From Ruminococcaceae bacterium KH2T8 (GTDB taxonomy: Bacteria; Bacillota; Clostridia; Saccharofermentanales; Saccharofermentanaceae), in contig FOIY01000001.1 in the NCBI GenBank assembly GCA_900111435.1, forward strand, positions 906,001 through 970,000: a stretch of DNA of 64,000 bases, in the 5' to 3' direction. A program made the translations under genes and the position numbers. The notes beneath the pieces are model-generated. The model was not told the DNA's origin. It made no database searches and saw nothing but the letters and a program-made list of their open reading frames with translations. Positions 6,719 to 16,239 of the stretch are shown piece by piece (within the stretch, counting starts at the first letter, position 1; every line of letters starts with the position of its first letter).

Positions 6719-8011
6719 ATGGCTTACACATATAACGATAACTACAAGTTCGAGACGATTCAGGTACACGCAGGTCAGGAGATCCCCGATCCTACAACAG
6801 ACGCAAGAGCAGTTCCGATCTACCTTACATCATCCTACGTTTTCCATAACTCACAGCACGCAGCAGACAGATTCGGTCTCAAGGATGCAGGTAATGTTTA
6901 CTCCAGGATCACGAATCCCACACAGGACGTATTCGAGCAGAGGATCGCGGCTCTTGAAGGCGGTGTCGCAGCATTGGGCGTATCTTCCGGTGCAGCAGCT
7001 ATCACATACGCTATCCAGGGTGTAGCTCATGCGGGAGACCACATCGTAGCCGCTAACAACGTATACGGCGGTACATTCAATCTCTTAAGACATACTCTTC
7101 CTTCTTACGGCATCACTACAACATTCGTAAACCCTTCGGATCTTGACGCTATCGATGCTGCTTTCCGGGATAATACAAAGGCTGTTCATATCGAGACACT
7201 CGGTAACCCCAACTCCGAGGTAGTAGATATCGAAGCTATCGCTAAGATCGCGCATAAGCACAACGTACCCCTTATCGTAGATAATACTTTCGCTACTCCT
7301 TACCTTGTAAGACCTATCGAGTACGGTGCTGATATCGTAGTTCACTCCGCAACAAAGTTCATCGGCGGTCACGGTACGGCTATCGGCGGTGTCATCATCG
7401 ATTCCGGTAAGTTCGACTGGACTTCTTCCGATAAGTATCCCTGGCTTGTTGAGCCCAACCCTTCTTATCACGGCTTGAGCTTTGCTAAGGATGTCGGAGC
7501 AGCAGCACTTGCTGTCTACCTCAGAACGATCCTCTTAAGAGATACGGGTTCTACTATCTCCCCTGTTCATTCCTTCGTATTCCTTCAGGGTCTTGAGACA
7601 CTTTCCCTCAGAGTTGAGCGTCACACACAGAATGCACTTAAGGTAGTAGAGTTCCTTAAGAACCACCCTCAGGTAGAGAAGGTAAATCACCCTGCAGCAT
7701 CTTCTGATCCCAGCCAGCAGGCACTTTACAAGAAGTATTATCCCAACGGCGGCGGAACTATCTTTACGTTCGAGATCAAGGGCGGCGCTAAGGAAGCTAA
7801 GGAGTTCATCGACAAGCTCAAGATCTTCTCTCTTCTTGCTAACGTAGCTGACGTTAAGTCTCTTGCAATCCACCCCGCATCAACGACTCACTCCGAGGAT
7901 TCCGAAGAAGAGCTCGCTATCCAGGGTATCAAGCCCAATACAGTAAGACTTTCCATCGGTATCGAGCACATCGACGATATCATTGCAGACATCAAGCAGG
8001 CTCTTGACTGA
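6719..8011 (+). CDS. metY: O-acetylhomoserine sulfhydrylase / aminocarboxypropyltransferase
   Basis: 430 residues, the usual length of the long MetY branch of the Cys/Met PLP family. It makes homocysteine from O-acetylhomoserine and sulfide. Features include YSRITNPTQ (PLP phosphate contact, with Tyr and Arg), SSGAAAI, DNTFATPYL and HSATKFIGGHG, in which Lys213 holds PLP. A C-terminal block HPASTTHS is characteristic. GAGAGG at 6704-6709 serves the ATG at 6719. The gene is alone between its long regulated leader and a strong terminator. It shares an operator type with cysK and rrf2, and a cysteine-codon leader peptide precedes it, so it is likely induced when cysteine is short. Confidence 0.93.
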   Translation: MAYTYNDNYKFETIQVHAGQEIPDPTTDARAVPIYLTSSYVFHNSQHAADRFGLKDAGNVYSRITNPTQDVFEQRIAALEGGVAALGVSSGAAAITYAIQGVAHAGDHIVAANNVYGGTFNLLRHTLPSYGITTTFVNPSDLDAIDAAFRDNTKAVHIETLGNPNSEVVDIEAIAKIAHKHNVPLIVDNTFATPYLVRPIEYGADIVVHSATKFIGGHGTAIGGVIIDSGKFDWTSSDKYPWLVEPNPSYHGLSFAKDVGAAALAVYLRTILLRDTGSTISPVHSFVFLQGLETLSLRVERHTQNALKVVEFLKNHPQVEKVNHPAASSDPSQQALYKKYYPNGGGTIFTFEIKGGAKEAKEFIDKLKIFSLLANVADVKSLAIHPASTTHSEDSEEELAIQGIKPNTVRLSIGIEHIDDIIADIKQALD

Positions 8012-8031
8012 TAATACCATCTAACGGTAAT

Positions 8032-8070
8032 AAAACGGCTCGTATCTATTTCGATACGGGCCGTTTTATT
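8032..8070 (+). terminator. metY terminator
   Basis: A 15 bp stem (AAAACGGCTCGTATC with GATACGGGCCGTTTT, one G-U) with a six-base loop, followed by TTTTATT. Confidence 0.88.
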
Positions 8071-8071
8071 A

Positions 8072-8080
8072 TGTTATACT
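8072..8080 (+). promoter_or_regulatory. Extended -10 promoter of the LTA-synthase-like gene
   Basis: TGTTATACT is an extended -10. Its expected start, six to seven bases later, coincides with the ATG at 8087, and no ribosome site is present, so a leaderless transcript is possible. Confidence 0.5.
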
Positions 8081-8086
8081 TCACTT

Positions 8087-10006
8087 ATGAATATTAAGAA
8101 GGTGAATATCTCCAATAACAGGATCAGACTGGCTCTCACCGTGATGCTCTCACTGGTATCGGCTGCTATGCTGTTCCTCACATTCCCGGCGGCAGCTCTG
8201 TGGATCATCGCATTCTGCACGTTGGGATTCTTTACTATAGATCTTACTTCCGCCAAAGGCTCCGTGATCCTCGAGGGTATCGCGGCTATAGTCGGAAGCT
8301 TATATACTTTGTACTTTTCGGAACTTATCAACATCGTGGGGCACGAGACGCTGGCGGGATATCACTCTCTGTTCGCTTATATGAACAAGCGCATCTATTC
8401 AACAGATACGGTGATCAGCCTTCGTTTCCCGATAGAGATACTCTTATTTCTGATCTTATATCTGGTGCTTCGGGCATTCTTCTCGATCAGGGTGTCACTA
8501 AGTGTCACTCCTGCGCCGTTCCTGCTACTCGCACTTGCCAACTACTATGTTTATTCATTCAGAGGAAGCGAACTCCTCTTCTCGGATCTTTTCGGAGCCG
8601 GAACGGCTGCCCATGTTGCGGCAGGTTATTCTTATCCGATCATGATGCCTCTGACGCTTATCGTCATCCCTTATGTGCTCTTTATCCTTGCGGCAACTAA
8701 TATCAAGAACAAGACACCTCATGCACGAAAGGCTGTCTCCCGATTGATCCCCGCAGGTTGCGCTCTGATCGCCTTTTTGATCCTTATCCCGACTTATAAC
8801 GAATATACGAAGCTCAGGCCCGTATATGCTTATCAGGACCAGGGCAGCCAGGCTAACGGTGTAACCGTTAATTTCCTTATGTCAGCTACGACTCTCAAGC
8901 TCAAAAAGCCCGACGGCTACGACAAAGCAACATATGCTGCCCTTGTTACTTCAGAGCCTTCGACACTTACCGATGCTCCCAATATCATCGTTATCATGAA
9001 CGAATCGCTGGCTGATCTTTCCATCTATGGCGATGTGATCGGTGATCTCGAATCGGATCCCCTCGCTTATATCCATTCGCTTTCGGGCGAGAGCATCCAG
9101 GGCAACGCTTATGCTTCCGTCTTCGGCGGCAGGACCGCGAATTCGGAGTTTGAATATCTTACGGGAATAACGGTATACGGTCTTCCCGAGGGCATGCTCC
9201 CTTATCCCATGAAGATCAACTCCGAAACATATTCGATGGCTACCTATCTCGCATCCTGCGGCTACAGGACAACCGCCGTTCACCCTTATGTCGGCGACGG
9301 ATGGGACAGGGATATCGTCTATCCGCTCCTCGGGTTCGAGAATACGATGTTCATCGATGACTTTTCCTGGAATGATGATGACATGATCAACGGTTATATG
9401 ACTGACGAATGTCTCTACAGGAATATCCTCTCCGATATCGATTCATCATCCGACGGACGCCCTAACTTCTACTTTATCGTATCGATCCAGAATCACGGCG
9501 GCTACAGCGGAGATATGGGTATCCCCGGCCACACGGAATATGTATCTTCCGATGTAGCTTATTCAGAAGAGATAAATAACTACCTGTCGCTTTCGCACCT
9601 GAGCGATACCTCTTTCGAGTATCTGACTAATGAACTCTCCTCAAGAGATGAGGAGTATGTAGTTGTTATGTTCGGCGATCATCAGCCTAACCTGTCCTTT
9701 AATTCGCTCTATACGGCCGCTAACGGCGACGGATGGCTCATTCCGTATATCATCTGGGATAATCACGGTCTTGAGGCTGCAGGTGCTCAGACGAGCGATA
9801 TAACGAGCATCAACTACCTTGCGATCGATACGCTCGATGCTGCAGGTATCCCGTTATCTCCTTACTACGAATTTCTTTCAAACATAAGAGAAGACATACC
9901 CTGCATCAATTCCGCAGGATATGTCTCACTTGTTTCCGATGATGAAACGCTGAACGATCTTGATACGATCAGCGGTCTGCAATATTACGCTCTCGAAGAT
10001 TCGTAA
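8087..10006 (+). CDS. LTA synthase family sulfatase-domain membrane protein
   Basis: 639 residues. About five membrane helices fill residues 15-245. The extracytoplasmic alkaline-phosphatase/sulfatase fold follows: Glu306 in IVIMNES (metal ligand), Thr350 in FGGRTANSEFEYL (the nucleophile in LtaS) and Asp531-His532 in FGDHQPN. This enzyme family transfers glycerol-phosphate (LtaS) or related groups to envelope polymers or lipids outside the cell. The N-terminus is uncertain: the ATG at 8087 has no ribosome site and lies at the predicted transcript start. It stands alone after the metY terminator and is convergent with ppi. Substrate is not deducible. Confidence 0.9.
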   Translation: MNIKKVNISNNRIRLALTVMLSLVSAAMLFLTFPAAALWIIAFCTLGFFTIDLTSAKGSVILEGIAAIVGSLYTLYFSELINIVGHETLAGYHSLFAYMNKRIYSTDTVISLRFPIEILLFLILYLVLRAFFSIRVSLSVTPAPFLLLALANYYVYSFRGSELLFSDLFGAGTAAHVAAGYSYPIMMPLTLIVIPYVLFILAATNIKNKTPHARKAVSRLIPAGCALIAFLILIPTYNEYTKLRPVYAYQDQGSQANGVTVNFLMSATTLKLKKPDGYDKATYAALVTSEPSTLTDAPNIIVIMNESLADLSIYGDVIGDLESDPLAYIHSLSGESIQGNAYASVFGGRTANSEFEYLTGITVYGLPEGMLPYPMKINSETYSMATYLASCGYRTTAVHPYVGDGWDRDIVYPLLGFENTMFIDDFSWNDDDMINGYMTDECLYRNILSDIDSSSDGRPNFYFIVSIQNHGGYSGDMGIPGHTEYVSSDVAYSEEINNYLSLSHLSDTSFEYLTNELSSRDEEYVVVMFGDHQPNLSFNSLYTAANGDGWLIPYIIWDNHGLEAAGAQTSDITSINYLAIDTLDAAGIPLSPYYEFLSNIREDIPCINSAGYVSLVSDDETLNDLDTISGLQYYALEDS

Positions 10007-10025
10007 TGATCGAAAGCGACCTTTA

Positions 10026-10511
10026 TCAGAGCTGAACAGTCATCACTTCGATGATCTGGGGCTCAAGGGGCTTGTCGTTATAATCCGTTCTTACGGCAGC
10101 GATCTTGTCTACGATCTCGATACCCTCGATGACCTTACCGAAAGCAGCATATTCGCCGTCAAGGTGAGGTGCGTTCTCATGCATGATGAAGAACTGTGAT
10201 CCTGCTGAATCGGGATCCATGGCACGAGCCATCGAAAGAACGCCTCTTGTATGTCTTAAGTCATTCTTTACGCCGTTATGTGCGAACTCACCCTTGATAT
10301 GATATCCGGGGCCGCCCATACCCGTTCCGTCGGGGCATCCGCCCTGGATCATGAAGCCGGGAATGACACGGTGGAAAGTAAGTCCGTTATAGAATCCCTG
10401 TGTAGCGAGCTTAATGAAGTTCTCTACTGTGATGGGAGCGATCTCGGGATAGAGCTCGGCCTTGATGTCACCGAGGTCCTTGATCGTGATGGTTACGATA
10501 GGATTAGCCAT
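10026..10511 (-). CDS. Cyclophilin-type peptidyl-prolyl cis-trans isomerase
   Basis: 161 residues, a single cyclophilin domain without signal peptide, hence cytoplasmic. Motifs are [13 protein letters not shown] (catalytic Arg), [17 protein letters not shown] and [12 protein letters not shown]. It speeds folding at proline bonds. The start overlaps the pncB stop by one base (TAATG), so translation of the two is probably coupled. Convergent with the LTA-synthase-like gene, 19 bp away, with no strong terminator between them. Confidence 0.93.
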   Translation of the reverse strand: MANPIVTITIKDLGDIKAELYPEIAPITVENFIKLATQGFYNGLTFHRVIPGFMIQGGCPDGTGMGGPGYHIKGEFAHNGVKNDLRHTRGVLSMARAMDPDSAGSQFFIMHENAPHLDGEYAAFGKVIEGIEIVDKIAAVRTDYNDKPLEPQIIEVMTVQL

Positions 10512-11986
10512 TAGTTGTTACCTCTCTTTTCTTTATGCTTATAGCTTCTAAGTATATCATCCTTTATCTTCCAGAGCTTGGGTGAAAGATCCACATAGTA
10601 ATTGTGGGGATTTTCAAATCTCTTTACCGCATCCCAGAGAGAATCGATCTCCTTAGTGCAGTAGTTCCTGATATCGGTGATCGAAGGAGACTTGTAGACC
10701 GGCTCACCGTGATCAAAGATCTTAACGAGGAGCTTTCGAGCCTCATAGTTCTCGAGCGTCTTTGTCTTCCATGTCTCTATGGGATCAAAGATCTCGTAGG
10801 GCTCGCCGCTCGGGATTTCTTCGCCTTCGACAAAGAGTACGTCGGCCATAGCCTTACCCGTAGCTTTGTCGTAGAACCTTACGATCTCCTTACTGCAGGG
10901 TGTCGTCACCTTGCCGGCATTCTCGGAGATCTTCATCTTGGGGATGACATTGCCGCCCTCATCCTCGACCGCACAGATCTTGTATACGCCTCCGAATACG
11001 GGTTCAGCCTTGGAAGTGATAAGTCTCTCGCCTACACCGAAGGAGTCGATGCATGCGCCCTGTCTTATAAGATCCCTGATGATATATTCATCCAGCGCAT
11101 TGGATACCGTGATCTTACAATCCGTAAGTCCTGCCGCATCGAGCATCTCTCGTGCCTTTTGAGTCATATATGTAAGGTCGCCGCTGTCGATCCTGATGCC
11201 CAGAAGCCTCTTGCCCATAGGCTCCAGGACTTCCTTTGCACATCTGATCGCATTGGGGATACCGCTCTTTAAAACATCATAAGTATCAACAAGGAGAAGT
11301 GTCTTGTCAGGATACGACTCGGCATATGCCTTGAATGCCTCGAACTCATCGTCGTAGAGCATTACCCAGCTGTGAGCCATCGTTCCCGATAACGGGATAT
11401 CGAACTGCTGTCCGCAGATGGTACAGGATGTTCCTGCCACGCCCGCGATATATGCCGCGCGTGCACCGAGTACGGAAGCGTCAAATCCCTGTGCTCTCCT
11501 GGCACCAAATTCCATGATAGGTCTGCCCTCCGCCGCTCTTACGATCCTTGCGGTCTTAGTAGCGATAAGGCTCTGATGGTTGATCGTACAAAGAAGAGCC
11601 GTCTCAAGGAGCTGAGCCTGAAGAACGGGACCTCTTACCTTAACAAGAGGTTCTCTCGGGAATACGACCGTACCCTCGGGGATCGCCCATACATCACAGC
11701 TGAACTTGAAGTTTCTCAAATAATCGATGAACTTCTCGTCGAAGCCGTAGTGGCTCAGGAATTCGAGGTCTTCCTCGGTAAAGTGAAGGTTATTTAAGTA
11801 ATCTATGACCTGCTCAAGACCCGCCATAACGGCAAATCCGCCATGTTCGGGAACACTCCTGAAGAACATGTCAAAGTATACGATCTTGTCTTCGTTGCCG
11901 CCGTCAAGATAACCTTTGCCCATAGTAAGCTCATAAAAGTCTGTGAGCATACTCATATTCGTGCGATCATTCCACATGTTGTTCAT
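10511..11986 (-). CDS. pncB: Nicotinate phosphoribosyltransferase
   Basis: 491 residues, the long Gram-positive form. It joins nicotinate to PRPP, the first step of NAD salvage. Seen: [17 protein letters not shown] at the N-terminus, [12 protein letters not shown] (the His/phosphate region carries the GARR motif), [24 protein letters not shown] and SNALDE. The ATG at 11986 follows GAGGTGA with good spacing. It is the first gene of a two-gene unit with the cyclophilin gene and has a TATAAT -10 about 40 bp upstream, inside the intergenic space after the lipoprotein gene. Confidence 0.93.
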   Translation of the reverse strand: MNNMWNDRTNMSMLTDFYELTMGKGYLDGGNEDKIVYFDMFFRSVPEHGGFAVMAGLEQVIDYLNNLHFTEEDLEFLSHYGFDEKFIDYLRNFKFSCDVWAIPEGTVVFPREPLVKVRGPVLQAQLLETALLCTINHQSLIATKTARIVRAAEGRPIMEFGARRAQGFDASVLGARAAYIAGVAGTSCTICGQQFDIPLSGTMAHSWVMLYDDEFEAFKAYAESYPDKTLLLVDTYDVLKSGIPNAIRCAKEVLEPMGKRLLGIRIDSGDLTYMTQKAREMLDAAGLTDCKITVSNALDEYIIRDLIRQGACIDSFGVGERLITSKAEPVFGGVYKICAVEDEGGNVIPKMKISENAGKVTTPCSKEIVRFYDKATGKAMADVLFVEGEEIPSGEPYEIFDPIETWKTKTLENYEARKLLVKIFDHGEPVYKSPSITDIRNYCTKEIDSLWDAVKRFENPHNYYVDLSPKLWKIKDDILRSYKHKEKRGNN

Positions 11987-12024
11987 GACTAGTCACCTCA
12001 TGATCGTTTTATAAACTTGTTTTG

Positions 12025-12030
12025 ATTATA
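12025..12030 (-). promoter_or_regulatory. -10 element upstream of pncB
   Basis: A perfect TATAAT on the minus strand, 38 bp upstream of the pncB ATG. No convincing -35 at 16-18 bp, so this is a tentative promoter. Confidence 0.4.
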
Positions 12031-12039
12031 CACCAGCCG

Positions 12040-13518
12040 TCAGCCCGAATAATATATTCCGCTGAATAATGAATATTCATCCACACCATTTACAGTTCGG
12101 TTCCATACCTCGGGATCGTCGACTGTTATCACATAACATGTACCGTCGGAGATATCCTGAAGGACAACCGTTCCTGCGGGTTCATCTACGAGTGCGATCC
12201 TTAGCTCCGTGCCCTCCGGTAAGATGACCGAAGCTCCCGTTTCAAGATCCTCGGCTTCTATATCACAAAGTGAAGTAAGCATTCTCCAGCCGCAACCGAT
12301 GCCGAATTCTCTTTCCGTATCAGGGAAAGAATCCAGTGAGATCGGATAGTAGGTATAGTAAGTACCGAAAAGATTGGTTATCCTGCTTACGTACATATGC
12401 GAAGGATCCGTCAGGTCACTGTTTGTTACAGAAGTTTCAAATGCTAATTCCTCATTGGAGTTTGGCAGTGCGACAGGTGCTCCTGTGATCTCACCTTCAG
12501 TTGAACCCATATAAGTTACCGCGTCACCGTCAAGCTCGAATACGTAGGTGCTTCCCCATCCGTTATCACCGCAAAGGAAGCACAAAAGATAACAATCGCC
12601 GTCTTTACAGATATACTTGGCGAATATACTGAAATCTCCTGTTGCTTCTTCTACAACTAAACTCTCATTGCCGTTAACGGATACCGATAATCCGGAATCC
12701 CAATCGACAGTACACGAGATCGTATCGGCCGTACCGTCATTACCGATATCAACGGTATACTCGAACTCCGATCCCCAAAGCTCTCTAAATTCCATCGCAT
12801 AAGTCGACATGTCGAAAAAATCACCTGTCGCAAAGATATCTTCATTTCCCTTATAAAGGACTGTCCTGTATTCACGTTCATTGGAGTTTTCCCCGAATAC
12901 AAAGGTCACGCCCCGGGGTTCGATCACAAAGGCACAGTTGTCATTGGAAAGATCGTCAGCTGAGACCCCTAGGATATCACTAAGCGCCGATACATCAGAA
13001 AAGACATCTTCCGTCATAAGACGCTCCCCCGTAGAAGAGACGAAATTATAACCTTCTACACTTGAACCGCTTTTACACAAGAAACTGAATATTTCCGAGT
13101 CGGCACGTCTGGTATAGACCCACTGACCACTCGAAAGATCAAGAGCATCTAAAGCTTCCTTAAGCTCAGGGTAACTTTCCGCTGTAACTTCAGACATATT
13201 TAAACCACTAGTTTCCATGAATTCAGCATCTCCGTACATCTCCTCATCGGAATATGTCGGGATGAGATCCATATCATCAGGGAAAACGATCGGATCGAAC
13301 GGCACAGGCGTCGGAGTAGGAGTTGCCGTAGGAGCGGAAGTAGGCCCGGGTGTAGGAACACGGGTAGGCCTTGGAGTAGGAGTTGCGGTCGGCTCTGCCG
13401 TTGTCTCTTCGGTCTGTGTTGTCTCTTCGGTTATCTCCTCCGAGACTTCGGGCTTCTTACCGCATCCCGTCAATATGCATGCCGCCATCAACAATGCCAA
13501 TAATGTTCTTTTCTTCAT
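12040..13518 (-). CDS. Lipoprotein of unknown function with a Pro/Thr-rich linker
   Basis: 492 residues. A signal peptide ends in the lipobox LTGC with Cys19, then GKKPEVSEE and an acidic Thr/Glu stretch, then a Pro-Thr linker (about residues 43-72, repeats of PTPTP and PTRVPTPG) that would span the cell wall. The remaining 400 residues are a soluble, Asp/Ser/Tyr-rich domain without a motif I recognise. The domain may be a surface sensor or binding protein; I do not assign a role. It is monocistronic by spacing, with CAGGAT before the ATG. Confidence 0.78.
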   Translation of the reverse strand: MKKRTLLALLMAACILTGCGKKPEVSEEITEETTQTEETTAEPTATPTPRPTRVPTPGPTSAPTATPTPTPVPFDPIVFPDDMDLIPTYSDEEMYGDAEFMETSGLNMSEVTAESYPELKEALDALDLSSGQWVYTRRADSEIFSFLCKSGSSVEGYNFVSSTGERLMTEDVFSDVSALSDILGVSADDLSNDNCAFVIEPRGVTFVFGENSNEREYRTVLYKGNEDIFATGDFFDMSTYAMEFRELWGSEFEYTVDIGNDGTADTISCTVDWDSGLSVSVNGNESLVVEEATGDFSIFAKYICKDGDCYLLCFLCGDNGWGSTYVFELDGDAVTYMGSTEGEITGAPVALPNSNEELAFETSVTNSDLTDPSHMYVSRITNLFGTYYTYYPISLDSFPDTEREFGIGCGWRMLTSLCDIEAEDLETGASVILPEGTELRIALVDEPAGTVVLQDISDGTCYVITVDDPEVWNRTVNGVDEYSLFSGIYYSG

Positions 13519-13652
13519 GATCTTATCCTGCCTTATGCCGATTAAGAGAAGTCTCTCTTGCTACTATATACGCAGTGGTCGCGCCATGGTTGCACGTCCC
13601 GAAAAAATAATTTTATTATCAAAGTATTTTCACGAGCGAAAGCTTTCGAATA

Positions 13653-13683
13653 TAAAAACTACGGGAGCTTTCACTCCCGTAGT
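13653..13683 (-). terminator. Terminator of the nfeD-SPFH unit
   Basis: On the minus strand a 10 bp stem (ACTACGGGAG / CTCCCGTAGT) is followed by TTTTTAT. It lies 24 bp beyond the SPFH stop codon. Confidence 0.88.
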
Positions 13684-13706
13684 AATGATATATTCAGATC
13701 TTATGA

Positions 13707-14591
13707 TCAGTCCTTAACGATCTCCTTCAAGGATGTTGCAAGACCTGCAAGTCCCTGGATCTCGGAAGGGATGATGATCTTTGTTGCCTTACCGTCAGCT
13801 GCTTTCTCGAGTGCCTCAAGGCTCTTGATAGCTACAAGACCCTGATCAGCGCCAACGTCCTTGATCATCTGAAGACCCTTAGCTGTAGCTTCCTGTACCT
13901 TAAGGATAGCCTCTGCCTGACCTTCAGCCTCTCTGATAGCTGCTTCCTTCTTAGCCTCAGCACGGAGGATAGCGGACTCCTTCTCACCTTCTGCAACGCG
14001 GATAGCGGACTCCTTCTGACCTTCAGCGATGAGGATCGACTCTCTCTTCTCACGCTCAGCCTTCATCTGCTTCTCCATGGCTACCTGGATCTCACGAGGA
14101 GGAAGGATGTTCTTGAGCTCAACTCTGTTTACCTTGATTCCCCAGGGATCTGTAGCTTCGTCGAGGATCTCACGCATCTTGGTGTTGATGATGTCACGGC
14201 TCGTAAGTGTCTGGTCGAGCTCGAGATCACCGATGATGTTACGAAGTGTTGTAGCGGAAAGATTCTCGATAGCGAGGATGGGCTTCTCGATTCCGTATGT
14301 ATAGAGCTTAGGATCTACGATCTGATAGAAGAGTACCGTATCGATCTGCATCGTAACGTTATCCTTTGTAATAACTGCCTGAGGTGCGAAATCTGCAACC
14401 TTCTCCTTAAGGGAGATCTTCTTGGCTACTCTGTCGATGATCGGTACCTTGAAGTGGATACCCGTATCCCAAGTTGTCTTATATGCTCCGAGGCGCTCAA
14501 CGATAAATGTTGTTGCCTGAGGAACGATCTTAATGCAAGAAACTACGATGATGATCAGAATGATCGAAAAAATGATGATTGCATAAAGCAT
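13707..14591 (-). CDS. SPFH/Band 7 domain membrane protein (QmcA/stomatin-like)
   Basis: 294 residues. One N-terminal membrane helix (about 3-21), then the SPFH domain (VPQATTFIVERLGAYKTTWDTGIHFKVPIID, given here only by its location at about residues 26-56) and a long Ala/Glu/Lys-rich coiled coil (about 185-250) with repeats of ESAI and EA, which drives oligomerisation. Proteins of this type form scaffolds in membrane microdomains and associate with proteases or NfeD partners. The upstream NfeD gene, 28 bp away on the same strand, is the classical partner. Confidence 0.9.
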   Translation of the reverse strand: MLYAIIIFSIILIIIVVSCIKIVPQATTFIVERLGAYKTTWDTGIHFKVPIIDRVAKKISLKEKVADFAPQAVITKDNVTMQIDTVLFYQIVDPKLYTYGIEKPILAIENLSATTLRNIIGDLELDQTLTSRDIINTKMREILDEATDPWGIKVNRVELKNILPPREIQVAMEKQMKAEREKRESILIAEGQKESAIRVAEGEKESAILRAEAKKEAAIREAEGQAEAILKVQEATAKGLQMIKDVGADQGLVAIKSLEALEKAADGKATKIIIPSEIQGLAGLATSLKEIVKD

Positions 14592-14619
14592 AATATTTCC
14601 CTCCTAATTAACTTCCCTA

Positions 14620-15069
14620 TTACTTTAACTCTTCCACGATGAGCTTTACGCCTTCCATGGAAAGGACTTTTACCTTAGAGCCTTCTTCGATGACCTTGTC
14701 TGCCTTAGCACTCCAGACCTGACCAAGAACCTTGATCTGACCCTTGCCGTCCATCGGATCGATCGTCTTGATGACGATGCCTTCATGGCCTAAGACTCTG
14801 TCAGCATTTGTAGGGCTCAATTCTCTCTTGTGCTTTGCATCAAACATAGGTCTGATCCATATCAGGCAAGCTATGAAGCAAACTACGGATACTGCTATCA
14901 TTGCTATGACCTGAGCACCGACAGGAGCTCCGAGAAGATCCATGATCGCTGCTACCAGACAACCTGCTGCGCACCATACAGTAGTAATACCGAGTGTTGC
15001 CGCTTCGATTATCAGGAATATGACCATCAGCACAAGCCAGACGACCCACATGTCAACGTTCATAAACAT
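14620..15069 (-). CDS. NfeD family membrane protein
   Basis: 149 residues, the short NfeD form. Three membrane segments (about 8-28, 33-50, 53-72) are followed by a C-terminal OB-fold domain from about 85 (GHEGIVIKTIDP ... GQVWSAKADKVIEEGSKVKVLSMEGVKL by position). NfeD proteins pair with SPFH proteins in the membrane and the next gene encodes one. GGGAGG lies nine bases before the ATG at 15069; a second ATG two codons on is too far from it. Transcribed from its own promoter at 15104-15133. Confidence 0.9.
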   Translation of the reverse strand: MFMNVDMWVVWLVLMVIFLIIEAATLGITTVWCAAGCLVAAIMDLLGAPVGAQVIAMIAVSVVCFIACLIWIRPMFDAKHKRELSPTNADRVLGHEGIVIKTIDPMDGKGQIKVLGQVWSAKADKVIEEGSKVKVLSMEGVKLIVEELK

Positions 15070-15103
15070 AACTGCTTACCTCCCTCATTCTTAATATATT
15101 GAG

Positions 15104-15133
15104 ATTATATATCTTGAGAATTTGAGTTTTCAA
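15104..15133 (-). promoter_or_regulatory. Promoter of the nfeD-SPFH unit
   Basis: Minus-strand TTGAAA (15133-15128), an 18 bp spacer and TATAAT (15109-15104), 35 bp upstream of the nfeD ATG. Confidence 0.65.
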
Positions 15134-15179
15134 TGTTCCCGGAACCAACTTATATAATTCTTAAACTTTGCTTTATGCT

Positions 15180-15208
15180 TTGACAATACTTGGCTTTCGG
15201 GCTATTGT
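15180..15208 (+). promoter_or_regulatory. Promoter abutting the acyltransferase ATG
   Basis: TTGACA (15180-15185), a 17 bp spacer and TATTGT (15203-15208). The expected start falls on the ATG at 15215, and no ribosome site exists, so the mRNA is probably leaderless. Confidence 0.72.
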
Positions 15209-15214
15209 TTACAC

Positions 15215-16234
15215 ATGCGCAGATCATATATCGACTACATGAAAGCCCTCGGTGCTTTACTCGTTATACTTGCACATTCGATCTCTTATTATTCCGTATC
15301 TTATAAGCTCGTAAGCCGACCGATCGGGATCTGCGGGAATCTGTGCTACGCCGTAAACGCGGCGGTGTTCTTTGTGATCGCCGGACTTCTGTGCCATAAG
15401 CAGAATGTCGGAAGCTACTATCTTAAGAAAGTTAAGAGGATACTGATACCTTTCGTATTCTTTACCACGCTTAAGATCGCTTATACGTTATTTATCTCCG
15501 ATCAATATGCCCATTCCGAGACGCTCAAAGGAGTCCTGATAGACGCTTTCGTATACGGAAGGCTCTACTGGTTCCCTTATACCATATTCGTGATCTTCCT
15601 GATAACCCCACTCTTTTGGAGCAGTAAAGATGAAGGTAAGGCAAGACGCCTCGTGATCCCGGCGGTGCTGTTTACTGCCTTTCTTATCACGGATATCATC
15701 TTATCGGCTCTTCATCTCGAGAATTCCATCCTTTATCTCCAGATCAATAATGTCCTTATCTATCTGCCGTTCTTCCTCTTCGGAATGCTGATCGGAGGTT
15801 ATGGCATCGATAAGGTCGAGTCCCTGCTCATATCAAGGATGCTGATAAAGACTATCGTGAGCCTTGTCATTATCGGGCTTTCGGCTTTCTATCTGGTCTA
15901 CGGTATGGGGGATGGCGATGAAGTTAAGGTCATGTGGGAGCAGCCCTACCTTCTCAGGTTCCTGATCGCACTCCCTCTCATCTATATTCTCTTTGCTGTT
16001 TCGTATAAGCTTCCCGTCGGTATCGCGCCGCTAAAGCTCGCAGGTGAATTTTCCCTTCAGATAATGCTCTTTGACAGCATCTTCAGGGTAGTAATATTCG
16101 AGTTATTCGAGAAGGTTATCGAGCACGGTGAGTGGATGATCCCCGTTGTTACGGTGATAAGCATCTCTTTATCGGTACTCACTTCCTATATCATCAGAAA
16201 GATACCTGTTGTAAGGACCGTATTCGGTCTATAA
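15215..16234 (+). CDS. Acyltransferase 3 (OafA-like) membrane protein
   Basis: 339 residues, about ten membrane helices. The start RRSYIDYMKALGALLVILAHS carries the family's first-helix motif with His, so the ATG at 15215 is supported by the protein itself. FFVIAGLLCHK, LKKVKRILIPFVFF and YWFPYTIFVIFLI match the second conserved block. Members O-acylate sugars or wall polymers at the membrane. It has no ribosome site and a promoter placed to start transcription on the ATG. It is convergent with truA (5 bp gap). Substrate unknown. Confidence 0.88.
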   Translation: MRRSYIDYMKALGALLVILAHSISYYSVSYKLVSRPIGICGNLCYAVNAAVFFVIAGLLCHKQNVGSYYLKKVKRILIPFVFFTTLKIAYTLFISDQYAHSETLKGVLIDAFVYGRLYWFPYTIFVIFLITPLFWSSKDEGKARRLVIPAVLFTAFLITDIILSALHLENSILYLQINNVLIYLPFFLFGMLIGGYGIDKVESLLISRMLIKTIVSLVIIGLSAFYLVYGMGDGDEVKVMWEQPYLLRFLIALPLIYILFAVSYKLPVGIAPLKLAGEFSLQIMLFDSIFRVVIFELFEKVIEHGEWMIPVVTVISISLSVLTSYIIRKIPVVRTVFGL

Positions 16235-16239
16235 GATCA

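Noticed and set aside
13217..13717. Antisense frame over the lipoprotein linker, rich in Gly and Val
   Set aside because: It is the shadow of the Pro/Thr linker on the minus strand; the linker DNA is low-complexity sequence, not a true repeat or CRISPR.
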